Part shown: in pieces, positions 1-10,398 of the stretch
Position numbering within the stretch: the stretch's first letter is position 1
Layout of the letters: the number at the start of each line of letters is the position of its first letter
Assembly: GCA_010094045.1 (NCBI GenBank)
Contig: ML986589.1
Location: forward strand, 565,974 to 629,973
DNA from: Lojkania enalia
Taxonomy: Eukaryota > Ascomycota > Dothideomycetes > Pleosporales
DNA: 64,000 nucleotides
Direction: 5' to 3'
Translations under genes and position numbers: made by a program
The notes under the pieces: model-generated
Seen by the model: only the letters and a program-made list of their open reading frames with translations
Told to the model about the DNA's origin: nothing
The model's database searches: none

Positions 1-3000
1 CTGCAACATCATAATGTATATGTAAAGGCTTCTCGCTTTCCAGGGTGCTTTATTAGGATCATATATTGAGCGGCACAACTATACAGTATTAGGATATTGC
101 TTTTGTGGAATTTAAGTTACTTTTCAAGTATAGGCTTAAAAGATAGTATCTATGTGAATTAACAGTGTAAAGAAAAAGGCTTAGCTCGTAGCTTCTTAGT
201 AAGCCTGGAATTTCCGGAAACTTCTGCGCCGGCCCTCGATTTCTCTTCCACCATAGTTGATAGGTGCCGATATCGTATCTGAAAGGAACTATGTATTAAT
301 ATTCGAGTGTCGGGCACTTCCCATTGAAAGCACATCTATACTGGAAATGCTCTAGGATGGCAAAAGTACCATTGAATGTTACAGTAGAACGCTATTGACC
401 TTCTTGGATTAATGGCCGATACTTCTTGTCCTTCAGAGAATTTAGAGCCTCCAGGATTTGACTAATCTCACATTCTGCTAACATCTTACCCATTTGGATG
501 GATTTGGCCTTTATCTAGGCCTCATCGGGCCTCTCTTGTGATGAAATCTTGAACAGTTTCTTAGCTAGAAGAGAAGGAATAGCGACTTTAAGGTTGAGAT
601 TTGGATAGATCGTACTTAGTAACTGAATATCTAAAATATGGAAAGGAGATTCAAGGAGGCGATCTACTAAAGCGTGCCATCCACTATTAGCATCACTATT
701 TGGAACCTGCGGTAATTAACCTAACACAATACGGCCCAGAGTAGAAGTGAAGGAGAAGAAACTGATATATTTTAGTGGCTTGCTTCTCTTAATAACCTTC
801 ACTATAATTCTCCACTTGGAATTTCAACTCATGTAGCACATCATAGAGGCCAACATCGTGAACCCCCAGGCTGTGAGAAAAGGTGCCAAGTCTCATGTCG
901 GAGTCAAAAAGTAAAGTTAAATTGACACAATCTACTATCCCCCAGAATATTTTAAAAACGATAGCTCGGTTGACTGAACTACTTGCACATAGTATCTTTA
1001 GCACATCCTTGGAAAAATTCAAATCCGGAGCGTTCTTGACAGTGACGTCTTCTAGAGGCCTCCACTCCCAAGTGTCATATTCCTTTTGACTTTCTTGAAA
1101 CTGGAGAATCGGAAAAAGACGGTCAATTCTAAGTCCTTTTGTCATTCAAATAATGTCAGGTACCGGAAGATAGGTAGCGTTCAATGGCAATCGATCTCTG
1201 AGGACAAGGAACGCATAAACAACAAAGTTTCTTGAAGATCCATGGTAGACGTTTAGTTGTTTGCTCATATCCTTCGTGCCAGTTGGCCTGAAGTATGCCA
1301 ACAAATCTCCTTGGAGCATGTTCAAGGACAGCATCTAAGGTCGGTGATAAGGATTCTGTTTCTTGATTTTGAACGAGTGGTGGAAAGTATCTAGCACTAG
1401 TAGCTCTTCCTACCCAATCTTTCCTTGAAAATTAATAACAGGATACTCTTAACGCCGAGTTTACAATCAAGAAATATTTAACGAAGCAAGCAAACTTACT
1501 TCGTTCTGTAATAGCTGTCTTTAGGAGAAGCGATTGGGTATGAAAGGGATTGGGTGATTGGAAATAGAGAAGTTCAGTCGTTCGACAGGTGTCACCCACT
1601 CGAGTGGAAACCTAGATATTGCTTCCCAAAATATACAGCCTAGGAACGAAATGGAACGCATATTTATAGTGTGATGGAAGGAAATGTATAGTATCTTCGA
1701 GATTCCGGCGACGTAGACTTCATATTATCATACTACTTGATTTAGTAGGAAATCTTGGACGCCCAAGACTCTGAACAACTCACATCGACTCGGAATACTT
1801 GCAGCCTCCTCGTAGATGAGCTGAATGGGCAGGCCAATTGGAATGGGTATATCGTTGGAACAGGGAATGAAAATATCATTAGTGGTATCTAGCCATTGAT
1901 CTCTATGCACGAATAGTATAATAGGCAATCTTCTGATCTAGCTCATCTAGGTCTGGAGTTCCAAGCTCTTGAATGCATGCACAAGAAGATTCGTGCATGA
2001 TTCATGCCATCCATGTTTCGCAGAATAACATCTCATTCGAGTTTTTTTTGTCCTGAAAGTCTATTCCTAGGCGGTTAATTGCTTCACCCTAGTTCAGAAC
2101 CGGCATGCCAAGCTCATCTGGGCGCTCCGTGCGGATTTCATTGCATTCCGTTGTCAGATAACACTCATTATGGAAATTTGTAAATAGTGGCATACTCTCG
2201 TGCCTATGTTCCGGTAACACTCTACAGACTTCTTCCCGCTTCTTAAAAAATCATTTATCCAGCGTCTATAGTACCAGCTTTGTTTTTAGAAAATCCATTA
2301 TCTTAACACAAAGTGGCCCTAACAAACCAGAATATGTCTTCTAGTAAGGTAATTCGTCCGGAGTTGTCTGAACGGGTGATCCAGCCGGGCAGACGTATTA
2401 GACGCAGTGTCCGCAAATAGGGCTGCAACTCTGTCTAGAATAGCCTCGTTCCAGGGGTTATGATCTTCATTCTTTCGGCTAGCAATGGTGGTAAAGTCAG
2501 ATTGTATTGGAAACTCAAGTCGCTAGTCCAATACACTGAAAGAAAACAGAAGTTGAGGAATAAATTAGAGACATAATGTTCGTATGAGTTTTGCTCGACT
2601 TTGTCGACCCGGGTCGTACCTACCTGTGGTTTAGAGCGCCTCGAGAGTGGGAGATAAGCGAATACGCGTTGTCCATGTTTAGACAATATGGGTGTTTTGG
2701 ATTTTGGATCTTCTGGGAATGCAAATTCAACCACGGCTTCCTTACGATGAGGACTACGAAAGTCTTCCAGCAGGTCCTTAAGCTACTGGGTGAAGCGGTA
2801 ATGCTAGCTGATCCCTACGCTCATTGCACTAGGACCCTTCAATAATGATATGAGAGTTATCGACATTTGACCTGCGCTGGCTTTCTTGATTTCGATGTTT
2901 TGCTCGCTTCCATTTAGTAGGAAGATGGAAAAACGGATGTATTCAAGTTGCTCAAGATAAAGAAGCACTGAGTCCGGAAGGCGGCATACTTCATCCCCTG

Positions 3001-3720
3001 ATTTCTCGTAGGCGGAGTCGTTGTAATCCGAGACTGAAAGTGTGAATCTTGTTGTCATCCCCAGAAATATCCCAATAAAGTCGGAATCCAAAGAGATGAC
3101 TATGCCAAATCTATTCTCTTCATTGTCGCAATCGAAAAGGGGCTACCAGATTTATGACTGTACATGAATGCTGTTGGCGACGGCAAAGAAAGATCTAAAT
3201 CCAACCCCCTTTTCCCCGATGTTGTTTCTTGTTTCGTTTGATTTTTGGGACCTTCTGCCTGCCGCACAGATAGATCCCATGTTAGCTCTAGTGAAATTAT
3301 CCTCATTAGTCTCAATAATTAGACAATCTGGTAACAACGTGAAGCCCAAGACCCGTTTGTACCCTAAAACGTTTTCCTGAGTATATCGTAAATCATCAGC
3401 ATTTTGTATGGCTCCATTCAAGAAGCAAAATCTGGATGAATAGAATCTGTTAGTGATACTGCATCATGTTAGAGGTAGAGATATGAGTTAAATCGATGAA
3501 CTGACAGTTTGGTGAACGAGCCTTCATTTTTCTGTTTCTTTCACAAATGCTCTTCAATCTCATCCTTCGCACCCTGGCTCCTACCTCACATTTGTTCATG
3601 TGTTGCCTTTGAAAGAAAGCCTTTGTTCAGACGGATGTTTTCAATGACCGTCCGTGACTTGTACTTCGATGTGGGTTCCTCTGCCACCTGACCTTTTAGG
3701 GTGGATTCCGTGCTTGCCAT
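1..3720 (-). pseudogene. Decayed Sacsin/NOV-like GHKL-ATPase gene, runs off left edge
   Basis: Read on the minus strand from an ATG at 3720. After a short N-terminal piece comes an HSP90-type ATPase region: an IQNADD motif near 3400 and GEKGVGFRS near 3190. These are hallmarks of the large fungal Sacsin/NOV-like proteins with a histidine-kinase-like ATPase fold. Conserved-looking segments continue in order: FAYLPL near 2650, a stretch starting FPIQSDFTTIASRK after an apparent intron ending near 2529, and further blocks near 1900, 1100, 600 and 260. The frame is broken by in-frame stops at 3588-3586, 3543-3541, 3154-3152, 3145-3143, 517-515 and 394-392, and by frame changes. Several stops could come from CAA, CAG, CGA or TGG by transitions. 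The homologous reading still appears to continue at the window edge, so the 3' end is missing. Family assignment rests on motif memory; non-functionality is inferred. Confidence 0.72.
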
Positions 3721-3995
3721 AATTTTTTTGTCGAAGCTTTCGTCTCCCTAGAAGAGATTGTGACTTCAAAAAGGCTCGCAATTGGGATTGGGGTAATCGT
3801 TTTCAAGTTCTTGGATTCTCGTTCTAAACCTAGACGTAGAAAAGTCAGGTAGAGTGATCAATCAGCTATGCCTTCATGACCCAACGATTATATAGAAAAG
3901 TTAGAATTCCAAAAAAAAATAGCACGGTGTAGCTATCGCGCTGCATGACATAGAAAATGCAAGAACAAACTTCAGGTGCTTGTTTGTGAGAAAAC

Positions 3996-4036
<41 letters not shown>

Positions 4037-4758
4037 TTTAATTTTAATAATAATAATAATAATGACGAGGACTTCTCTAACACTTTAAATACTCATTCTG
4101 GCAGTAACAGTTGAGTCTCTAAATAAAGTGTCGAGCACAACGACCAGAGTTCCATTTCAATCAAATCGCTGTTGATACAAGGACTACGAACAACTTTCAG
4201 GTAAATATGATTCAATATTAGAATCAGCCATAGGTAAGTTTGCTATGAAGTGCATAGTTGTGAAGACTTGTTCAATTACTATCTTTTCCCATAGGCCCGT
4301 AGAACCTCCAAAGACGTCTAAATCCAAGTCTAACTAATAAGCTAATAAATCTCATCCCTTCATTCAACAATAGCACAAAGCATGTGACCACTACTGCCGG
4401 CCGGAAAATGCCGCCAAATCCAGAGCACAAGATACGCTACGGTTAGTCTAAGTTATCAGGACCAGAGATAATCATCATGCATAGCTGGTGTTAGGAATAC
4501 CCTTAACTGTACGCTGAGGGTTAGAGGAGACTAGTGGTGGGGGTTTCCGAATCTTCCATCCAACACACAATGAGTGAGAGAATAACATAGACTCCCCTCC
4601 TAGGAATTGAATACCTTGTCTAAGGAGCGAGGGATAATGTTTTTTTTCCTTCAGAGAGGACGTCAATCAGGCCATCATTTTATTCATACACATCATCTGG
4701 GTATCTACGATATATAGACTAGAATTCTTCTACTCTAATATTCTTACGTAGGAAACCA
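3721..4758. other. Intergenic, AT-rich with simple repeats
   Basis: No supported gene. It separates the ATPase relic from the tRNA synthetase gene, whose 3' UTR should occupy the right end. It holds a long poly-A tract and a short TAA microsatellite. Short open frames here are low-complexity or unsupported. Confidence 0.6.
3997..4062. repeat. Poly-A tract (35 A) followed by TAA microsatellite
   Basis: An uninterrupted run of A from 3997 to 4031 is followed by TTAATTTTAA steps and a short TAA/AAT trinucleotide array to about 4062. It could be ordinary slippage DNA or the fossil 3' end of a retroelement insertion. No element body is recognisable beside it. Confidence 0.8.
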
Positions 4759-6806
4759 CTACAAGAACACCGCTAGATTAAGTTCTAGCGTGCTGACAGG
4801 GTATCTGAATTCATTAGCTCCACCAATCAATCGTCAAAGTTAAAGGACACCACTCACTGTAACTCGAATTTCTGCAACACGGACGGGTGCAATATGCCGA
4901 ACGTGCCAATGGTGTGTTGTTTTCCGGCAATATTGAGCTTAATCGCAGCTGCATGTCCCGGTAAGAAAGTAGGATCTGACCGTGTTAGATGTACAAAGGC
5001 TAGGGAGTTCAAGACCTGCTTACCGTCCAGCTCCTCAATCCAATAGCCCTCCAACTTCTTATTCGTCAATCCTTCTTCTCGTGTGATGAAGGCAGACTTC
5101 AGCATCAGCATCAACCTATCCAAAAGGCCATGTACTTGCTCGAATCCGCTCGTCTTGCCCATGATAGCCGCAGCGAAGTGCCGCTCGTTCCGGGTCTTCC
5201 TCTCCCGTGATGTGTCAATGAAGCCAACATCACTGACCTCGAAAATCTTCATGGGTACGGAATGATGCCTATTCGAGCTGATTGTCTTCAAAAGGCCGGG
5301 TAGAAGTGATGTCCGCACAATCTGATATTCTGCGGTTTTAGGATTCGCGAGTTTAATCGCCAACCCGCCCGGATCTATCCTGTTCAACCACTCAAAATTT
5401 TCTTCGTGGGAACACAGAATAAGAGGCATGACCTCACTCCATCCTGCCGTTGCCGCCTCGAGCCGGGTGATGTCACCAAGCTTGTTGATGGGTAACGGAG
5501 CAGCAACGGTAGCTGACTTGTTCGGATTTTGTCGCGGGAGCTTGTTGAATCCGTAGGCGATAGCCAGATCTTCCATAATATCAGCTTGGTGGAGAACATC
5601 GGCCCTTGTTATAGGCACTGAAACGTCCAAAAGCTTGCTGTCTGACTTTGAAGGCGCAACAGTGTAGCCCATACGAGAAAGAAGCCTCGAAATCTCGGTT
5701 GGGGGAAGGTTGAGACCGGTCACCTGATTCAAGTACTCTATCTCGGCCTGAGTTTCTCGCGGGGAGAGATCAGGCGCTTCCCTCGACTCGTTGTTATGAG
5801 GTGATATTATCCTGATTGGCTCTATCGATTCTGCATACCTAGCGAACATGGCAACAAGCATATGGTTGACAATTTCGACTTTCGTTTTATCAAGGGCGGT
5901 AATCTCTACGAAAACATTCTTTGTGTTTACTGTAATCTTGCTATGATCGCCGTTTATGATCGGTGGTAGTGATAGCACCGTTCGATTCGAATCGTAGATG
6001 ACGGGGTAGACCGGCGAGTCCCGAATGATATGGAGATATCGGCCAAGGTGTTTGTCTTTCTGAGTATTCGGTCAAGAACAGATCCTAGCCGTAGTTACCA
6101 GCATCCATACCTCGTAGAACTCCATGAGCTGCTTCCCGTTCATCTTATTTGTCTGATTCAGCGGCATGAATTCGATCTCTTCTGGGGGAAGCGCTTCGTA
6201 GGTGAAGGGGCCGTTGACGGCTATATTTCATTAGATGTAGTTCCCAATATCTAGACATGCCAACTTACTATCAAGATCATGTGTACCAATGGATACTAGC
6301 GTCCGCTGGCGCGCAAGGTTCTGGTGTAATTTGTCCTGCAGGGAAATGAAGGAGTCGTATCTCTCCTGGGTGAATTTAATGTTGCGCAATATGACTCCAG
6401 AGCAGAGAGGCCGAATCCTGGCAGTCTGCCTAACATTAATGATATTATCGCTTTGTGAAATGTGGAACACAAGGAAATATTAGGGGCCCACCTCCTCCTT
6501 GATCGTTAAAGTCTGCAATTCCCCAGAAGCTGGTGCGGTAAGTGTCCATTGCGGCAGCTTCTGTTTCTCTAAGAAGACCCTCAGATTCAAGGCAATCCCC
6601 TCAAAACATAACATATCATATCGGTTCGCCGGTATTTCGATCTTGAGCTGCGACGGCTCTGCCAAGTCCTCCGGTTTCTTGCTCTGGCTTGTATCCTCGT
6701 CCAGCTCGAGCCCGAATTCGAAGCATAAGTCCTCAAATTCTTCAGTTGTGTAATCCGCCCCGAGCTCTTCAAAGAGCGCGGCCTTGTCAACCGCAATGGT
6801 CGGCAT
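4759..6806 (-). CDS. FRS1: Phenylalanyl-tRNA synthetase beta chain, cytosolic
   Basis: Beta subunit of the cytosolic alpha2-beta2 enzyme that charges tRNA-Phe. Five exons join in frame: 6806-6492, 6425-6269, 6220-6111, 6059-4858 and 4804-4759, giving 609 residues, close to the usual 590-610. The N-terminus MPTIAVDK and acidic first helix match the eukaryotic PheRS beta family. The order is then: B1-type N-terminal module, B3/B4 core ([13 protein letters not shown] after the first splice), B5 domain with [22 protein letters not shown], and a C-terminal catalytic-like domain ending [12 protein letters not shown]. The tiny last exon was chosen because the splice restores this family ending; reading through the donor stops at once. 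The gene is transcribed away from the small ORF and repeat protein to its right. Housekeeping, intact, no oddities. Confidence 0.95.
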
Positions 6807-6836
6807 TCTGGGCGATAGGGTCTCTCGATGCGAGAG

Positions 6837-7093
6837 TTACACCGCTACCCAACTGTGGAGGTGGGGTTGTTCGGGGACAAAAATTCGACGCAATAGGAGG
6901 ACCTTAGTAAGATGAGTAAATTAGACAGAGGCTTAGCAAAAATCCTGTGATTCCATACCGCCTTCAACTTAGTCACAATTGCGAAGAGTAGAGAGATTGT
7001 TGTACTGGCTATGAGGACGATTTGTTTGATGACTGTAATCTGTCCAAGGACTCCCTCTTCGGGTTTAGTGCAGTCCCCGCTGCACGTGCGCAT
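6837..7093 (-). CDS. Possible small one-helix membrane protein
   Basis: ATG at 7093 opens a frame with Cys at positions 4 and 8 and one hydrophobic helix (about residues 16-40) followed by basic residues. Splicing a short putative intron (6958-6903, GTATGG...AAG) gives 66 residues ending at 6837; without splicing it ends at 6845 with 82 residues. It lies between the ATG of the Phe-tRNA synthetase gene and the divergent repeat protein, so it could instead be leader sequence of the synthetase mRNA. No family recognised. Low confidence. Confidence 0.28.
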
Positions 7094-7224
7094 TGTTTAC
7101 TGTGCAACTGCTCAGCCCCGCCTTAACTTTCAACCAAACCAAATTTCCACTACTCCCACCACACTCCCACTACACTCCCACTAGACTCAGTTCTTCGAAT
7201 CTTTTTTCCCCATCACTAGAAGCC

Positions 7225-7919
7225 ATGGAAAATGTCAATTCCCCTCAGCCTAGACCTCAGCTCGGCCCACAACCAAATTTCGGGCGCCTCACACAAGCAC
7301 TCCAGCAAGCCACCAACGAGCTCGCAAATTTTGCGAATCTTCCTCCAATTGCTCAGTCCACTGCAATAATACAGCAGATGCAGCAGATACAGCAGCAAAT
7401 GCATCAAAACCAGCAACAGACGCAGCAACAGATTTTGCAGGTGCTGCAGGTGCAGCAGCAGATGCAGCAGCAGATGCAGGAGATGCAGCAGATGCAACAG
7501 CAGATGCAACAGCAGATGCAGCAGCAGATGCAGGAGATGCAGCAGATGCAACAGCAGATGCAGCAGCGGATGCAGCAACTCCGCACAGATATCACCACAG
7601 GTTATCAGGCAGCGTGAGTGAATATGATTTAGATATCCTGCTTATCTGCTTACTGGTTATTGTTAACAGCGAGTACAATTCTATTGCCCGCCTTCAAAAC
7701 TCTGGTATTGGAAGATCTGACGCTCCGCTTACCGCACTCCGTGAATTTACGACAAACACCGACGTCCAAGACTTTCCTGCTACACCTGCTCAGCTTTCGA
7801 ACATGTCAGGTCCTGCGCTGGATCGTGTGTCAACAGCACTAAGCCTGCCTACTAATGGCACGACTGCAGATAAGAAACAACGGCTAAGGTTCTATGTTGG
7901 ATTAAAGGACATACGGTAG
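7225..7919 (+). CDS. Gln/Met-repeat coiled-coil protein, unknown function
   Basis: Two exons, 7225-7613 and 7670-7919, splice cleanly (GTGAGT donor, TTAACAG acceptor) into 212 residues. The chosen ATG precedes MENVNSPQPRP and is the first after a CT-rich leader; the frame is open further upstream, but that part reads as non-coding. The N-terminus is Pro/Gln-rich. Residues about 50-125 are a QQMQQ repeat with coiled-coil potential. The C-terminal part encoded by exon 2 is non-repetitive (ARLQNSGIGRSDAPLTALRE, then a helical LPTNGTTADKKQRLRFYVGL end) and looks like a conserved domain of small fungal proteins. Function unknown; protein-protein interaction is only a guess. The repeat is likely to vary in length between strains. 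Confidence 0.7.
7371..7579 (+). repeat. In-frame CAG/ATG hexamer-like coding repeat
   Basis: Imperfect tandem units made of CAG, CAA and ATG codons encode the QM-rich segment. The unit ATGCAGCAGATGCAACAG recurs with slight variation. On the other strand it creates artificial Leu/His-rich and Cys-rich open frames, which are not annotated. Confidence 0.85.
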
Positions 7920-8790
7920 CAATGAGGGAGGCGCCATCATACTAGAATAGATGGCCGGAGTAGAATGAATATTGCTTCAGTTGCAGCTTGCAAAGGCTCC
8001 TTAGCTTCACTTGCTAAGGCTCTCCAATTGTGCTTGCTCTACCCAATATTCAGTTAATGTAATACGGCGACAAAGCTATAAACTTCTTGTACTATATATA
8101 ACTAGAGTTGCTGACACTAGAGTGGGTGCTCGCGCGGCACTTATTCAAAAATGGCTAGAGGTTACAAAGGCTTATGGGTGCAGGTGACTCCAAAAGCGGC
8201 GACAGAAAACCTCCTAAAAAAAGGGGAGTCAAGTACTCGGACATAGTTACTGTGGTAAGCTTCGAAGCCCACCGGAAAATTAATGAGCCGAAATTCACGC
8301 TAGTCCCAAAGCAATATCACCACTAGATTCGACAATCCACTTTAACGTAAGACACTTAAAATATGACGACGAAGAAAATTCGGAATGGTATCAAATTAAA
8401 TTTCACAACGCCCGCCTTATCATGTCAAGCGTGTGCTGCTGATTTGCAACACCTACAAATCCCAGTTTGAACGCCTTCCAAATGCCGTTTCTTCCAGGCC
8501 TTGCGAATCAACCTTGAGCATTTCGCTCCCTGCCTTGGTCAACCTTCCTCAATTTGGCCGAAAAGTGCCTATTAGCCAACATTAGAACTCCGTGAGTGAA
8601 TACTCAATGCATGCTGATAACAATGCCCTCATCCGCAACCTCTAAACGAAGTGCACATGTTTCCGTCTTTGCCTCAGTCTATACGCAGTATATGACCCCA
8701 GGTATAATGCCCAAGAATATAATGTAGAAGAACACTGCGTTCGAGAAGAGACGCTCAGTGAATCGAAATTGACTAAGGATGGGTGTGTGT
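7920..8790. other. Intergenic between convergent genes
   Basis: Holds the 3' flanks of the repeat-protein gene (plus) and the MAPKK gene (minus). No supported coding sequence, RNA gene or repeat was seen. Confidence 0.6.
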
Positions 8791-10398
8791 TTAGTCTTTC
8801 CAGTCCCACACTTGTTTCAGGAAATGCTCCATGTTGACCTTCTTGGATTTCATTTCGATCATCCAAGGATGCTCCAGCATGCGCCATGGCGTAGCACGTC
8901 GGGGGCATTCTTTTTCAAGGCTAATCGTTGTTAGCAAGCCGCATACTTTCGCGGAATTCAAGAGCTAATGACTCACCAGCACTCAATGAAATACTTGAAG
9001 TTCTCCGTCCATTTGATGCCATTTTCGGGTTCGTCCTTAAGTTTTGGAATCGGTTGTCGTACAATGTAGGTTAGCAGGTCAATCAGACCAGCGCGGGGGT
9101 TCATCTCTGTCCCATCTGCTGGGAAGGGAAATCGATTTTGCGCTACCTCGAGTAGTGTCACGCCGAGACTCCAGACGTCGCTTGTGATAGTGTAGCTCTG
9201 TCCGGTGATCCGCTCAGGCGCCATGTAATACGAAGTGCCGATGAAGGTGTTTGCGTCCCCTTTCGTGCCAAACTCCCCGGAGACGCCAAAATCGCATAGC
9301 TTGACTTGACCATTTCGGCACAATAAAATGTTACTGGGTTTAATGTCTCGGTGGATGATCCGGTGACCATGAAGATAGGTCAAGCCATTGAGTACGCCTT
9401 CTGCAACTTTACCAAGCACCTTTTCCCCAGTCCTGCCTCCTAACTTTTTAACCTCCCGGTAGACCGAATCGAGAGATCCACCTTCACAGAACTCCATTGC
9501 AATGCTAATAGTGCCGGTGGCATCATCCTCAAAGGCACCATAGTATCGGCATATATGGTCACTGACGCAGTTCTTGTTAAATTGCAGCTCACGCATAATT
9601 TGCTTTTTCACGGCTGGGTCAGGGTTGGTGGTAATGATCTAGGCGGTGATTAGCGTTATCTAGCTTGGAAGAGGGAAGTTGTCATACCTTCAGTGCGAAA
9701 ATCGTCTTTCCACCTTTTAAAACGGCCTTCGTGACAGCACCACCGGCACCTTCCCCTAGGCTTCCGTGCTCTTCAATCATTTTCTTGGCACTCGCGGCTT
9801 TCCACCCAGCGTCATCTAGATCCTCCACATCTAATGGGGCCCCTTTCTCGGCAGCCATCTGGTCCAAATCTGGCAGCGGCTGCTGACTACCCTCCCTTTC
9901 CATGGATGCCCCGCCTTCGCTTCCACCCTGAGATATCGCGGAGATAGGGTCTGAACCCTGTGGTCGTTGGAGGCCCGGAAAAGGAAGAGCAGAGTAAGAT
10001 GACGCGGCTGAAGTTGAGTCGGTTGCCTGAACTTCCCCAAAGCTACCCGACCGCGAGCCTGCACTGGCATCACTCGAACCTCCTGCGGACAAACCTGTCC
10101 CAATCTGGAGAGGCGGTAGCCCCCTGGGATTGGGGCGGCCTTCTTGTGGCGTGTGACTGGAGCCTAGGGGCGTTGCAAGCCGTAGAGATGGAGGAGTAGG
10201 TCGAACGAGATTCTGCCCCTCGCTGGTTCCGTTGACAACGGGTCGAGCGTTGGGCGAGGGGGGTATCGAGAGGCCGAGACGGGGTGTTCGGCTGCCGCTT
10301 TGGGAGCGTCCGCCTGGAATCGGCGGTCGAAGGAGGGGTGCTGGGGACGACATGTTGGGCGGGTCTGGCGAGGAAGAATTGGTGGAGGACGGCTGCAT
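8791..10398 (-). CDS. MKK1: MAP kinase kinase of the cell-wall-integrity pathway (Mkk1/Mkk2 type)
   Basis: Dual-specificity kinase expected to pass signals from a Bck1-type MAPKKK to an Slt2/Mpk1-type MAPK for wall stress. Exons 10398-9688, 9638-8977 and 8920-8791 join in frame to 500 residues. The first ~210 residues are Pro/Ser/Gly-rich and probably disordered. The kinase domain has a Gly loop (GEGAGGAV, ~215-222), catalytic Lys 237 (FALK), Glu 253, HRDIKPSN at 332-339, DFG at 352-354 and APE at 376-378. The [15 protein letters not shown] segment is typical of the Mkk1/2 group in filamentous fungi, not of the Ste7 or Pbs2 groups. The activation motif reads GDANT where most MAPKKs have SxAxS/T, so the first usual phospho-acceptor is Gly. 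The gene ends with a docking-like HPWMIEM...QVWDW tail. Intact. Confidence 0.93.

Noticed and set aside
3997..4062. Poly-A plus TAA array as a retroelement 3' end
   Set aside because: No reverse-transcriptase remnants, target-site duplication or element body could be seen next to it.
7216..7578. Leu/His-rich and Cys-rich open frames opposite the QM repeat
   Set aside because: They are composition shadows of the CAG/ATG repeat on the other strand.
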